Below are positions 1 to 8,321 of a DNA stretch of 64,000 nucleotides, piece by piece. Positions within the stretch are counted from its first letter, which is position 1, and each line of letters begins with the position of its first letter. Origin of the DNA: G963704535 sp963704535 (lineage in GTDB: Bacteria > Chloroflexota > Chloroflexia > Chloroflexales > Roseiflexaceae); assembly GCA_963704535.1 (NCBI GenBank), contig OY969916.1, positions 10,540,001-10,604,000 of the forward strand. The letters are read 5' to 3'. The position numbers were made by a program, and so were the translations under genes. The notes under the pieces were generated by a model that worked only from the letters and a program-made list of their open reading frames with translations, was not told the DNA's origin and made no database searches.

Positions 1-256
1 TATCGCCGGGCTTGCCGGCGGTGCGGATCTCGTCCATCGCGGCCACCAGGGCCTTGAGTGAGAGCGACTGCATGACCTGGATGCGCCGGTGGATGCCCGG
101 CTTACCGGCGAGGTTCTGGGCGGCGCCCTCGGTGTCGAGCACCCATAGCGTGCCGCCGCGCCGCGCGCTGCTGGCCAGGTGCGACTTGCCGGCGCCGGCT
201 TGGCCGGTCAGGATATAGAGGCTTCCGGTTTGTAGCTCGTCCAACCGCTGAAACAT
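1..256 (-). CDS. P-loop ATPase, N-terminal part (gene runs off the window)
   Basis: The minus strand reads as an open frame from an ATG at 256-254 to the window edge, giving about 85 residues. A GAGGAGG ribosome site lies just upstream of the ATG. Residues 18-25 form a Walker A loop, GQAGAGKS, followed by a strand and the segment LWVLDTEG, as in the AAA_24/RecA-like nucleotide-binding domain common in phage-type ATP-binding proteins. Function beyond nucleotide binding cannot be told because the C-terminal part is missing. It is divergent from rpsF, from which it is separated by a repeat-bearing gap. Confidence 0.6.
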   Translation of the reverse strand, partial: MFQRLDELQTGSLYILTGQAGAGKSHLASSARRGGTLWVLDTEGAAQNLAGKPGIHRRIQVMQSLSLKALVAAMDEIRTAGKPGD

Positions 257-395
257 GGGGGTTCCTCCTCTTGTGACGTAGACCACTTGCGGTCCATTTA
301 CTCGTATCTTTGTACGTTCGAACTCCAGGCTCCGCCGCAGCGCGTGGTCTCCTGGGAGGCTTGTAGTATAGCACGTCTGTTCTTATCTGTAAAGC

Positions 396-537
396 ATATG
401 TTCAGTCGGGGATGGGCGGAGGTTTGGAGGGGCGGTCCCCTCCAAGCCACCCCTTTCCCGAATCGAATATGTTCAGTCGGGGATGGGCGGAGGTTTGGAG
501 GGGCGGTCCCCTCCAAGCCACCCCTTCCCCGAATCGA
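396..537. repeat. Two direct copies of a 71-bp hairpin repeat
   Basis: Two almost identical copies (396-466 and 467-537) each contain the inverted pair GGAGGGG-CGGT-CCCCTCC and the flank GGATGGGCGGAGGTTT. They fill most of the 415-bp gap between the divergent ATPase gene and rpsF. They are related in design to the G-run/C-run hairpins found elsewhere in this window, but with a different flank. Confidence 0.85.
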
Positions 538-541
538 TTGT

Positions 542-570
542 TTGCGTCGAGCGCGTAGCTATGCTATAAT
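542..570 (+). promoter_or_regulatory. Sigma70-type promoter for rpsF operon
   Basis: TTGCGT (542-547), 17-nt spacer, TATAAT (565-570), with TG one base upstream of the -10 (extended -10). It lies about 100 bp before the rpsF start and just after the second hairpin repeat. Confidence 0.65.
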
Positions 571-671
571 CCGCAATCGTAATTAAATCAAGCTTCTGCC
601 TCCCCGCACGCACCGAAGTGACGCGCTACACTGGGCAAATCGACGAGGGTGGCATCACCAAAGGAGGATCA

Positions 672-1136
672 ATGCGCGTGCGTCGGCGTGACTACGAATT
701 GATGTTCATTATCTCCCCTCTGAAATCTGCCGAGGAGGAGATCACCGCCACGATCAACCGCGTCCGCCAGGCCATCAGTAACGGCGGCGGCGAGGTGACA
801 TCGGTCGATCAGACCCCACCCTGGGGTCGCCGCAAGTTCGCCTACCCCATTCGCGAGTACGCCGAGGGTGAAGCCAGCCGTCGCGCCTTCACCGAGGGCT
901 ACTACGTGCTGTGCCACTTCACCTTGCCAGCCTCCCAGGTCAACGAGGTCGAGCGCCTGCTGAAGCTGACCGACCCGATTATTCGCTACCTGCTCACGAT
1001 CATCGAGACGCGCGGGCAGACAGCCCCGGTCGGTGCCGCAGTGCAAGTCGGCGCGGGCGCGGATGAGGATGAGAGCGCGGATAAGGGCGCGGATGAGGAT
1101 GTGGATCTGGAGGACGAGGGCGACGACAAAGCCTAG
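672..1136 (+). CDS. rpsF: Small ribosomal subunit protein bS6
   Basis: bS6 of the 30S subunit, which pairs with bS18 on the platform. The frame can be extended upstream to 618, but AAGGAGG at 661-667 places the start at ATG 672, giving 154 residues beginning MRVRRRDYELMFI. The bS6 ferredoxin-like fold is clear over residues 6-100 (YELMFIISP, WGRRKFAYPI, EGYYVLCHF, DPIIRYLL). The tail, residues about 118-154, is an acidic Asp/Glu-rich extension (ADEDESADKGADEDVDLED), longer than the usual ~95-residue protein but typical of some lineages. First gene of the conserved rpsF-ssb-rpsR order. Confidence 0.95.
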   Translation: MRVRRRDYELMFIISPLKSAEEEITATINRVRQAISNGGGEVTSVDQTPPWGRRKFAYPIREYAEGEASRRAFTEGYYVLCHFTLPASQVNEVERLLKLTDPIIRYLLTIIETRGQTAPVGAAVQVGAGADEDESADKGADEDVDLEDEGDDKA

Positions 1137-1222
1137 CGTACATCCGCGTATGCCGGCGCGCGTCCTGTCGCCAGCGCGAGGCGACCACTTGTCCCGACGA
1201 GTGCCCAGGAGAGGTGATTGCG

Positions 1223-1663
1223 ATGGCCAAGGATCTGAATAAAGTGATGGTCATTGGGCGGCTCGGCAAGGACCCCGAGATGCGCTATACTCCTGGTGGC
1301 AGCCCCGTCACGACGTTCAGCGTCGCGGCTGGCCGCCAGTGGAAAGATGCGAGCGGCGAGGTACGCGAGGAGACCGAGTGGTTCAATGTCGTCACTTGGA
1401 ACAAGCTGGCCGAGATCTGCAATGAGCACCTACGCAAGGCAAGTCGCGTCTACATCGAGGGCCGGCTCCAAACTCGTCAGTGGCAGGACCAAGAGGGCCA
1501 AACTCGCTATCGCACCGAGGTGATCGCCAGCGATATGATCATGCTCGATAGCCGCGGCCAGCGCGAGAGCGCGTCGTATGAAGACTTCGATCAACGCCCT
1601 TCGCCACGTGGGCCGGCCAGCAAAGGGTCGGCGGATATTGGCGACGAGGATATTCCTTTCTAA
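1223..1663 (+). CDS. ssb: Single-stranded DNA-binding protein
   Basis: Binds single-stranded DNA in replication, repair and recombination. The OB-fold spans residues 3-108 (LNKVMVIGRLGKDPEMRYTP, FSVAA, EWFNVVTWNKLAE, ASRVYIEGRL). The C-terminal tip is DEDIPF, the acidic peptide that recruits partner proteins. A GTG lies in frame at 1214, but the AGGAGAGG site at 1207-1214 fits ATG 1223 far better; this gives 146 residues. It sits between rpsF and rpsR as in most bacteria. Confidence 0.95.
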   Translation: MAKDLNKVMVIGRLGKDPEMRYTPGGSPVTTFSVAAGRQWKDASGEVREETEWFNVVTWNKLAEICNEHLRKASRVYIEGRLQTRQWQDQEGQTRYRTEVIASDMIMLDSRGQRESASYEDFDQRPSPRGPASKGSADIGDEDIPF

Positions 1664-1670
1664 GACAAAA

Positions 1671-2062
1671 TTCTGGAAAGCCAGAATTTAGAGGGGTTTG
1701 AGGGGGTCGCCCCTCAGGTCTCCCCGAACCACATTCTCGTAAGGTTCTGGAAAAAGGGGGTTTGAGGGGGTCGCCCCCTCAGTCTCCCCCAACCACATTC
1801 TCGTAAGGTTCTGGAAAAAGGGGGTTTGAGGGGGTCGCCCCCTCAGTCTCCCCCAACCACATTCTCGTAAGGTTCTGGAAAAAGGGGGTTTGAGGGGGTC
1901 GCCCCCTCAGTCTCCCCTAATCACATTCTCGTAAGGTTCTGGAAAAAGGGGGTTTGAGGGGGTCGCCCCCTCAGTCTCTCCTAACCACATTCTCGTAAGG
2001 TTCTGGAAAAAGGGGGTTTGAGGGGGTCGCCCCCTCAGTCTCTCCCAACCACATTCACATAA
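1671..2062. repeat. Tandem array of 64-bp hairpin units between ssb and rpsR
   Basis: Five near-identical 64-bp units begin at 1741, 1805, 1869, 1933 and 1997, preceded by a diverged 70-bp copy at 1671-1740. Each carries GAGGGGG-TCG-CCCCCTC, nested inside AAGGGGG...CTCCCCC, and ends in AACCACATTCTCGT. The array fills the 414-bp gap inside an otherwise conserved operon and leaves only about 15 bp before rpsR. Single C/T differences between units suggest recent amplification. Confidence 0.95.
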
Positions 2063-2077
2063 CGAGGTGAAACAACT

Positions 2078-2365
2078 ATGATGGAAGATCGCGGAGGCCG
2101 CCGGTTTGGCGGTGGGGGACCTGGCGGCGGGCGGCGCAAGTTTATCGCGCGGCGCAAAGTCTGCGGGTTCTGCGTCGATAAGGTTCGAGTGGCCGATTAC
2201 AAAGATATCAAGCGCCTGCAACGCTACGTCTCCGAGCGTGGCAAGATTCTGCCACGGCGCCGCACCGGCACCTGTGCGAAACACCAGCGCGGCCTGACGA
2301 CGGCGATCAAGCGCGCTCGCCACATGGCGCTGCTGCCCTTCGCTGCCGCCCACACTCGCGGCTAG
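2078..2365 (+). CDS. rpsR: Small ribosomal subunit protein bS18, zinc-binding form
   Basis: bS18 of the 30S platform. It has 95 residues with start ATG 2078 (a second ATG follows at 2081), preceded by GAGGTG. After a Gly/Arg-rich N-terminus comes KVCGFCVDK (residues ~28-36) and TGTCAKHQRGLTTAIKRARHMALLPF. The CxxC...CxxH set is that of the zinc-ribbon (C+) version of bS18, usually replaced by the C- version in bacteria with zinc-regulated paralogues. The usual next gene, rplI, is not here; a foldase gene follows instead. Confidence 0.93.
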   Translation: MMEDRGGRRFGGGGPGGGRRKFIARRKVCGFCVDKVRVADYKDIKRLQRYVSERGKILPRRRTGTCAKHQRGLTTAIKRARHMALLPFAAAHTRG

Positions 2366-2418
2366 TACGAGTGCTCCCAAGTGTCATTCTTTACTCAGGT
2401 GGTGTGTGAACAATCGGC

Positions 2419-2464
2419 GTAGTACGCGGTACGTGGCGGTCTCAAACTACGTGCCGCGTGCTAC
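2419..2464 (+). terminator. Candidate terminator hairpin after rpsR
   Basis: Arms GTAGTACGCGGTACGT (2419-2434) and ACGTGCCGCGTGCTAC (2449-2464) pair with two mismatches around a 14-nt loop and are followed by a short T-containing stretch. It lies between rpsR and the foldase gene. Confidence 0.4.
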
Positions 2465-2502
2465 GCTTTCCATTTCACGCATCACACCATTATGTGGTGA
2501 GC

Positions 2503-4211
2503 ATGGCCCAGACACCTAAGAACCCACAGCCGCCCCCTTCGTCCGGCCCTGAGCGGCCGATGACACGGCGTGGCCGCGCCCGCTGGCAGCGCGAACGTGA
2601 TCGCCAGCGCCTGGTCTACATCATCTCCGGCAGCGCGATCGGCCTCGCGCTCCTGGCGATCGTGGGCGGTTTGCTGTATGAGCAGGTCTGGAAGCCCAGC
2701 CGTCCCGTCGCGGAGGTGGGCGCAGCGACCCTGACGACCGGCAGCTACTGGGCGGAGCGCCGCAATGAGATTACCCGTAATATCGCACAGAACATCCAGC
2801 TCGTGAGCCTGTTCGGCAGCCAGTTCAGCGAGCAGTTCGCCGGCCAGACGGCATCGCTCAAATCGCAGGTCGCTGGGATTAAGAGCGCTCCGTTGGACGA
2901 GAACACTGTCAATGGCTGGATCGAGCGCCAGATCATCGTCCAGAGCGCTCAGCAGCAGTACAATATCAGCGTGCAGGATGGTGAGGTCGCCCAGCAGTTG
3001 GTCGCCGACTTGGCCAGCGCATTCCCACCCCCGCCTCCGCCGCCCACGACCACGACCAGCCTGACCCCGACGGCAACTCTGAGCACGACCGCAGTGGTGC
3101 CGACAACCAGCCTGACGTCGACAACGGAGATCAGCGGCACGACCACGCCGACGAGCGCGGCGACGCCCACGAGCGGCCCGACCGAGACCCCGGCGCCCAC
3201 CGAGACCCCAGCCGCTACCGAGAACTCCGGCGCCTACCGGAGACTCCCACGGCGACGCCCGTGCCCGATGCGGCGATTCAGCAGCGCGAGGATATCGTCG
3301 GCCGGCTGTACGATGCCTACGTGCGTGAGCTTGCCGGCGGCGGCGGGGCGGTTCGCCAGGCACTGAGGGTCGATGACTTCAAGGCCGCACTGTACGACCA
3401 GTACCTCCAGCGGGTTACCACCGAGAAAGTCAAAGCCCAGTTGGTGCCGGAGGCCAGCTTCACCCCCAGTACCGATGTGAGCAGCATCACGGCCCGGCAT
3501 ATCCTGATCAAATCCACGGTGCCGGTGACGGCCACCGAGGCCGAGCGCAACGCGGCCCTGGCGGCCCGTCGGCCTGAGGCCGAGGCGATCCTCAAGGAGT
3601 TGCAGGGCGGCGCCGACTTCGCCACAGTCGCCAGGGAGCGCTCCGAGGATCTGACCACTAGCCCCAACGGCGGCGAGCTGCCGGCCTTCGACAAGGACGG
3701 GAAGACCCCCGACGGCACCCAGGTTGACCCGGCCTTCGTCCAAGCGGCGCTGGCGCTCCAGGAGGGCCAGACCAGCCAACTGGTGCAGACGCCGTTTGGC
3801 TGGCATATCATCCAAGTGGTCACACGCACGATTCCTTCGAAAGCGGAGCAACTGGGGGAGGCGCGGACCAAGGCGTTCGACGAGTGGATCGTCAAGCAGC
3901 GCGCCGCGATGACCGCGCAGCGCTTCCCGGCGGTTTCGCCTTCGCCGCCGCCGCCGCCCACCGGGACCGCGCTGCCGCTGCCGACGGCTCTCCTCGGCGG
4001 TGAGCCGACGGCCACGCCGACCAGCACGCTGACGCTCACAGCTACGGCCACGCTGCCCACGCCGCCGCCGGCGCTGACGGCGACTCCCGGCGCGACCACC
4101 GTCCAGCCTGGTGGCACGACGCCATCGCCGCTGGCTGGGACAGCCGCGCCAACCGCAGTGGTGCCCACGCAGCCGGCCACGTCGACCCCGACGAGCCGGC
4201 CGACGCCATAA
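2503..4211 (+). CDS. Membrane-anchored parvulin-type peptidyl-prolyl isomerase (SurA/PrsA-like), two frameshifts
   Basis: Likely folds exported proteins outside the membrane. One transmembrane segment (about residues 35-58, YIISGSAIGLALLAIVGGLL) follows a positively charged N-terminus. A SurA-N-like helical region comes next, then a Pro/Thr/Ser linker (PTETPAPTETP-like), then a parvulin domain containing TARHILIKS, FATVARERSED, GGELPAF and PFGWHIIQV, then a second Pro/Thr-rich tail. As given, the frame breaks near 3223 and 3239. Removing one A and one G restores the TETPAPTETP register exactly, so two single-base indels are the simplest reading. Start ATG 2503 is chosen over earlier codons because it opens the basic MAQTPKN sequence; the ribosome site is weak. 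Confidence 0.75.
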
Positions 4212-4363
4212 GAGGTTGTTTGAAAGGGGGAGTTTGAGGGGTTGCTCCCTCAAGAACCCCCTTTTCACCACTACCCTCGTGCAATTAGAGGTTGTTTGAA
4301 AAGGGGGAGTTTGAGGGGTTGCCCCTCAAGAACCCCCTTTTCACCACTAACCTTGTGCAATTA
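4211..4363. repeat. Two 76-bp copies of the GGGGGAGTTTGAGGGG hairpin repeat
   Basis: Copies at 4211-4286 and 4287-4363 start AGAGGTTGTTTGAAA, carry GTTTGAGGGG-TTGC-CCCTCAAGAACCCCCTTTT and end TCGTGCAATTA. The first begins at the foldase stop codon, and the second ends 4 bp before the next start, so the pair fills the whole gap. Confidence 0.9.
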
Positions 4364-4367
4364 ACGG

Positions 4368-5282
4368 ATGCGACACTGGAAACCACAACCTTCGATTGGG
4401 CGCTGGATCGGCCTGTCGTTGCTGATCGGCGCCCTTCTCCTCGCAGGCGCGATCGGCCTGTGGATCGCGGGGCGGCTGGCTGGCCCGCCAGAGCGCTGGC
4501 AGATCGACCTCGCGCTCTACGGGCTGTTCCTGCTGTTGTTGGGCACGCTGCTGCTGGTGGGGATGCTGGCCTACCGGGTCGTCAGCGCGTTTACCCTTGG
4601 CTATGCGCTTGACCGCAATGGCCTCTACATCACCTGGCTCGGCAACCGCGCGGTCGTGCCGCTTGAACAGATTCAGCAGGTGGATGTCGGCGTGGCGGTG
4701 CGCTGGAGTCCCTGGAGCTTGCTTCAGGGCATTGGCTACTATTGGGGCCGGGTACGCACCGCCGACGGCAAGCTGTTGCACCTCTTTGCGACCAGGCCTC
4801 CCCGCCGCTGCCTGATCATTCAGACCGCCGATGCCGCCTACGCGATCTCGCCCGCCGATCCTGAGGCGTTCGTGCAGGACTTCGAGCAGCGGCGCCATCT
4901 CGGTGCCACCAAGCCGCTGGGCTTCGCGGTCGAGTTGAGCCGGATCTTTCTGTATGCGTTCTGGAACAACTCGACGGTGCGCACGCTGCTCCTGATCGCG
5001 CTATCGCTGCATCTCCTGATGCTGGCCCTGCTGGCGGCACGCTACCCGGAGCTCGGGGCGACCGTCCAGATGCGCTTCGACGCTACCGGCCAGGTTGTCG
5101 ATCCCCGGCCGCGCCACCACCTGCTCTTCCTGCCGCTGGCCGCCTTCGGCCTGAGCTTGGTCAATATCATCCTCGGGCTGGTGTTCTACCGCCGGCAGCA
5201 GTTCGGCGCGCAGGTGCTCCAGGGCGCCTCGGTGATCGTCCAACTCCTCTGCACCATCGCCACCTTCACGATCGTTCGCTAA
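4368..5282 (+). CDS. Membrane protein with bacterial PH-like domain and DUF1648-like tail
   Basis: 304 residues. Two N-terminal membrane segments (about 12-34 and 49-72) precede a soluble stretch of about 110 residues (GYALDRNGLYITWLGNRAVVPLEQIQQ... to YAISPADPEAFVQDFEQRR). That stretch has the strand-rich layout and terminal helix of bacterial PH (bPH) domains. Three more membrane segments follow (about 190-225, 240-270, 280-303). The part around YPELGATVQMRFDATGQVV resembles DUF1648 proteins. No catalytic motif is visible, so this is probably a membrane-surface protein of unknown role. Start ATG 4368 lies right after the repeat pair, with a poor ribosome site. Confidence 0.65.
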   Translation: MRHWKPQPSIGRWIGLSLLIGALLLAGAIGLWIAGRLAGPPERWQIDLALYGLFLLLLGTLLLVGMLAYRVVSAFTLGYALDRNGLYITWLGNRAVVPLEQIQQVDVGVAVRWSPWSLLQGIGYYWGRVRTADGKLLHLFATRPPRRCLIIQTADAAYAISPADPEAFVQDFEQRRHLGATKPLGFAVELSRIFLYAFWNNSTVRTLLLIALSLHLLMLALLAARYPELGATVQMRFDATGQVVDPRPRHHLLFLPLAAFGLSLVNIILGLVFYRRQQFGAQVLQGASVIVQLLCTIATFTIVR

Positions 5283-5337
5283 TAGAGCTCCACACGGGTT
5301 TTTCAGTGGCAGGAGTTACTTCGCCTCTTTTTATCGT

Positions 5338-5394
5338 GGAAAAAAGGGGGTTTGAGGGGGCTGCCCCCTCAGTCTCTTCCCACCCACATTGTAA
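5338..5394. repeat. Single copy of the G-run/C-run hairpin repeat
   Basis: GGAAAAAAGGGGG-TTTGAGGGGG-CTG-CCCCCTCAGTCTC-TTCCCACCCACATT. Same family as the 64-bp array at 1671-2062. Lies in the 228-bp gap between the PH-like gene and pgk. Confidence 0.85.
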
Positions 5395-5463
5395 AGGAGA
5401 GCGGCGTTACCCGAAACGAAAAAGTATTGCCCCATTCCGACAAGCAACCTCGGGCCGGGCGTG

Positions 5464-5472
5464 TGATACAAT
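5464..5472 (+). promoter_or_regulatory. Extended -10 promoter for pgk
   Basis: TGATACAAT (TG-N-TACAAT) about 40 bp before the pgk start. No good -35 box at 17 bp, consistent with an extended -10 promoter. Confidence 0.5.
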
Positions 5473-5510
5473 AGCGCGGTCCTGATGCCCTGTGGAGAAA
5501 GGGAGGCCAT

Positions 5511-6680
5511 ATGACCAAGCAGACGATTCGCGATGTGGATTGGAACGGCAAGCGCGCGCTCGTGCGGGTCGATTTCAACGTGCCGCTTGAGAATGGGCGG
5601 ATCACCGACGACACCCGGATTCGGGCAGCGCTGCCGACGATCCAGTATTTGCTCGACCACGGCGCGTCGGTGGTCCTCATGTCGCACCTGGGGCGGCCAA
5701 AGAAGAAGGTCGTGGAGAGCCTGCGCCTTGGGCCGATCGCCGAGCGCCTGGCCGAGCGGCTCGGCCGCCCGGTGAAGGCGGCCACTGTGACGACCGGGCC
5801 GGAGGCCGAGGCGGCGGCGCAGGCGCTTCAGCCCGGTGAGGTGTTGATGCTGGAGAACACCCGCTTCGACCCGCGCGAGGAGGCCAACGACGAGAGCATG
5901 GCCCGCGAGTCTGGCGCGCCTGGGCGATGTCTACGTCAACGACGCCTTCGGTGCGGCCCACCGCGCCCATGCGTCAACCGAGGGCGTCGCCCGCTTTCTG
6001 CCGGCGGTCAGCGGGCTGCTGATGGAGAAGGAGTTGGCGGAGCTTGGCGGCCTGCTGGTCGAGCCCGAGCGGCCGTTTGTGGCGATCATCGGCGGGGCCA
6101 AGATCAGCGATAAAATCGGCGTGATCATCAATCTAACCCAACTGGTCGATACGCTGCTGATCGGCGGCGGCATGGCGAACACCTTCTTGCTGGCCCAGGG
6201 GTACAACGTCGGCGACTCGCTGGCCGAGCCGGATGCGGTCGAGGAGGTCAAAAAGATCCTGTTTTTCGCGCAGGGGCGCGGCACCGAGCTGCTGCTGCCG
6301 GTTGACGTGGTGATCGCCGATGCGATCGACGCCAACGCGAATCGCAAGGTCGTCGCGGTCGATCAGGTGCCGGATGGCTGGCGAATGCTCGACATTGGCC
6401 CGAAGACGATCGAGCTGTTCACCAAGAAGAGCCGCGATGCCAGGACGGTGGTGTGGAACGGGCCGATGGGCTACTTCGAGCTGCGCCGTTTGCCGAGGGC
6501 ACGCGGGCGATTGCCCAAGCGCTGGCCGAGAGTAGCGCTAGGACGGTGATCGGCGGCGGGGACTCGGTCGCGGCGGTCGAGCAGATGGGGCTGGCCGACA
6601 AGATCGGGCATATCTCGACCGGCGGCGGCGCCTCGCTGGAGCTACTGGAGGGCAAGATCTTGCCGGGATCGCCGCGCTGA
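5511..6680 (+). CDS. pgk: Phosphoglycerate kinase, two compensating frameshifts
   Basis: Glycolysis/gluconeogenesis: 1,3-bisphosphoglycerate + ADP = 3-phosphoglycerate + ATP. Start ATG 5511 follows AGGGAGG. The N-domain shows RVDFNVPL, the substrate segment MSHLGRPK and ENTRFDPREE. The C-domain shows IIGGAKISDKIGVI, LIGGGMANTFL, VVWNGPMGYFE and the nucleotide loop IGGGDSVAAV...ISTGGGASLELLEG. Full length is about 390 residues, as usual. An extra T near 5910 (GAG-T-CTG, expected ELARLGDVYVNDAF) and a missing G near 6484 (expected ELAPFAEGT) break the frame but cancel each other. All catalytic segments are present, so sequence error is more likely than a dead gene. Confidence 0.92.
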
Positions 6681-6697
6681 ACGACAAGCAGTAAATT

Positions 6698-6949
6698 TTA
6701 GAGACCTTCCGCTTCCAGCCAGGAGTTGACCGCAGCGGTGTCGGCGCCTGTGTTGCCTCCGGGGATGTAGCGGTAGCGGTCGCCGTATCCGTCCATGATC
6801 TGGTTGCGGAGCTGTTCGGTTGCAGGGCTGGAATCGCGCTCGTCAATATTCACAACTGTGCCGGTCTCGAGGTCGAGGTAGCAACTAATCGCCGGGTCGT
6901 TTTGGGTGAGCGCAATGCGGATTTGGTCGCGGTCATATGTGGCTGCCAC
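6698..6949 (-). CDS. Small UPF0158-like protein
   Basis: About 83 residues from a GTG at 6949, preceded by GGGAG at a 9-nt spacing. An upstream in-frame ATG at 7009 lacks a ribosome site, so it is the less likely start. The middle, AISCYLDLETGTVVNIDE, matches the core pattern of the UPF0158 family, whose function is unknown. The protein ends AVNSWLEAEGL, so it is shorter than typical family members of about 140 residues. It converges on pgk with an 18-bp gap. Confidence 0.5.
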   Translation of the reverse strand: MAATYDRDQIRIALTQNDPAISCYLDLETGTVVNIDERDSSPATEQLRNQIMDGYGDRYRYIPGGNTGADTAAVNSWLEAEGL

Positions 6950-7124
6950 TCTCGTAATCTCCCTGGGCAGTTCCACTGCCCAACTAAACAGCGGCGTTCG
7001 GCCTCTCATGGTCCGCGCACGCCGTTGCCGGGAAGAACGCTCTCTGTCGGACCGATGTTATGGTACACGATGCGACTTCGTTGCGCAAGTGTCCGAAGGT
7101 TGTCGATCGGGGATCGAAAGATAG

Positions 7125-7221
7125 TCGGAAGAGAGAAGATAGAGTATGGAGGATAAGAGGATGGAGGATAGCCATCCTCCATCCTCTATCTTCTATCTTC
7201 TCTCTTCTATCCTCTATCCTC
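7125..7221. repeat. Stuttered-word palindrome (GGATAGAGGAT/ATCCTCTATCC words)
   Basis: The left half repeats purine words such as GGAGGATAAGAGGATGGAGGA, and the right half repeats their complements CCATCCTCCATCCTCTATC. Together they form a long imperfect hairpin. It occupies the gap (6950-7281) between the UPF0158-like gene and the sigma factor gene; the rest of that gap holds no recognisable feature. Confidence 0.8.
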
Positions 7222-7281
7222 GGTCGTGGCCTGCAACTTGAACGGTAGTTTTGCGTATATGGAGCAGCGCGGGGACGGAGC

Positions 7282-7863
7282 ATGGATCAGCAGGTCGAGG
7301 AGATCCGCTGGATCGAGCAGACCCTCCGGGGCGACCGGGAAGCGTTCGGCCAGCTGATGCACCGGTACGCCGGCGCCGTCTACAACCTAGCCTACCGTAT
7401 GCTTGGCAGCGCGGAAGAGGCCGAGGACGCCAGCCAGGAGATTTTTCTGCGCGCGTATACGCGCCTGTCGAGCTTCGACCAAGCGCGGCGCTTCTCGACC
7501 TGGCTGTTGTCGATCGGGTCGAACTATTGTATCGATCGGCTGCGCCGGCGCCGCTATACCTGGATGACGCTCGACGATGTCGCCTTCACATTGCCGAGCA
7601 CCGAGCGTGGGCCGGAGCGTAGCGCGCTGGATCAGGAGCGGCGGGCCGCAGTGCAGCGGGCGTTGCAGCGCCTGCCGGAGAACTATCGCCTGGTCACGGT
7701 GCTGCGCTACTGGCAAGATTTATCCTATGACGAGATCGCTCGCGTGACCGGCCTGACCGAGAGCGCGATCAAGACCCGGCTGCATCGCGCTCGCCATATG
7801 CTGGCGGAGGCACTGGGGCCGGAGGAACAGACGCTATGGGACGCCGAGACGACGATTTCTTAG
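7282..7863 (+). CDS. ECF-type RNA polymerase sigma factor (RpoE-like)
   Basis: 193 residues with start ATG 7282. Sigma region 2 covers about residues 20-90 (HRYAGAVYNLAYRMLGS, DASQEIFLRAYTRL, FSTWLLSIGSNYCIDRLRRR). Region 4 covers about 125-180 (LPENYRLVTVLRYWQDLSYDEIARVTGL, SAIKTRLHRAR), a helix-turn-helix that reads the -35 element. It overlaps the next gene by 28 bp, and that gene encodes a membrane protein in the place where an anti-sigma factor is expected. Confidence 0.9.
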   Translation: MDQQVEEIRWIEQTLRGDREAFGQLMHRYAGAVYNLAYRMLGSAEEAEDASQEIFLRAYTRLSSFDQARRFSTWLLSIGSNYCIDRLRRRRYTWMTLDDVAFTLPSTERGPERSALDQERRAAVQRALQRLPENYRLVTVLRYWQDLSYDEIARVTGLTESAIKTRLHRARHMLAEALGPEEQTLWDAETTIS

Positions 7864-8321
7864 ATGATGAGCGCGTGGATGCGGCGGTGCGCCGGATGCT
7901 GACGCGCATCGGCGAGCCGGCGCCTGTGCCGCCGCCACCCGACTTGGTGACGCGCGCCGCCCGCCGCCTCCCAGCCGAGCTGCCGCTGATCGCCGCGCGG
8001 CAGGCAGCACGGCGCCGAGTTGTCAAGATGACGCTGGGTGCAGCGCTCTTGAGCATCGTGGCGCTGGTGGCATTGTCCGGTATCATGAGCGCCTTGGGTC
8101 TCCAGTCGCCGGTGGTGATGCTGGTGGGCGATGGTGGGAGCGGGCTCAGTCGCGCGCTGCTGATGCTGCAATTGCTGGCGAAGCCGCTGCTGCGGAGCTT
8201 CGGCAGCGTCGCCGCGCCGCTCCTGGTCGGTGGCAGCCTGGCCTTTGCCGTCGCTGGGTGGGTATGGTGGTGGCTGCTGCGGCGCACACCAGGCTATGCG
8301 TACGCGGAGAACATACCATGA
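7836..8321 (+). CDS. Small membrane protein, candidate anti-sigma factor
   Basis: 161 residues. A charged cytoplasmic N-terminus of about 60 residues (MGRRDDDFLDDERVDAAVRRML) is followed by about three hydrophobic segments (about 66-90, 103-120, 130-150). Its start overlaps the sigma gene's 3' end and its stop overlaps the next start (ATGA), so all three genes are translationally coupled. The position suggests it binds the sigma factor, but there is no HxxxCxxC zinc motif and no sequence proof; the role is inferred from context. Confidence 0.55.
   Translation: MGRRDDDFLDDERVDAAVRRMLTRIGEPAPVPPPPDLVTRAARRLPAELPLIAARQAARRRVVKMTLGAALLSIVALVALSGIMSALGLQSPVVMLVGDGGSGLSRALLMLQLLAKPLLRSFGSVAAPLLVGGSLAFAVAGWVWWWLLRRTPGYAYAENIP

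Noticed and set aside
1741..2062. Possible CRISPR array
   Set aside because: The 64-bp period has no variable spacers; the whole unit is repeated with only single-base changes and contains a long hairpin.
3200..3260. Two separate genes (N-terminal membrane protein and downstream isomerase)
   Set aside because: Removing one A and one G restores a continuous Thr/Glu/Pro repeat through the junction, so a single foldase gene is simpler.
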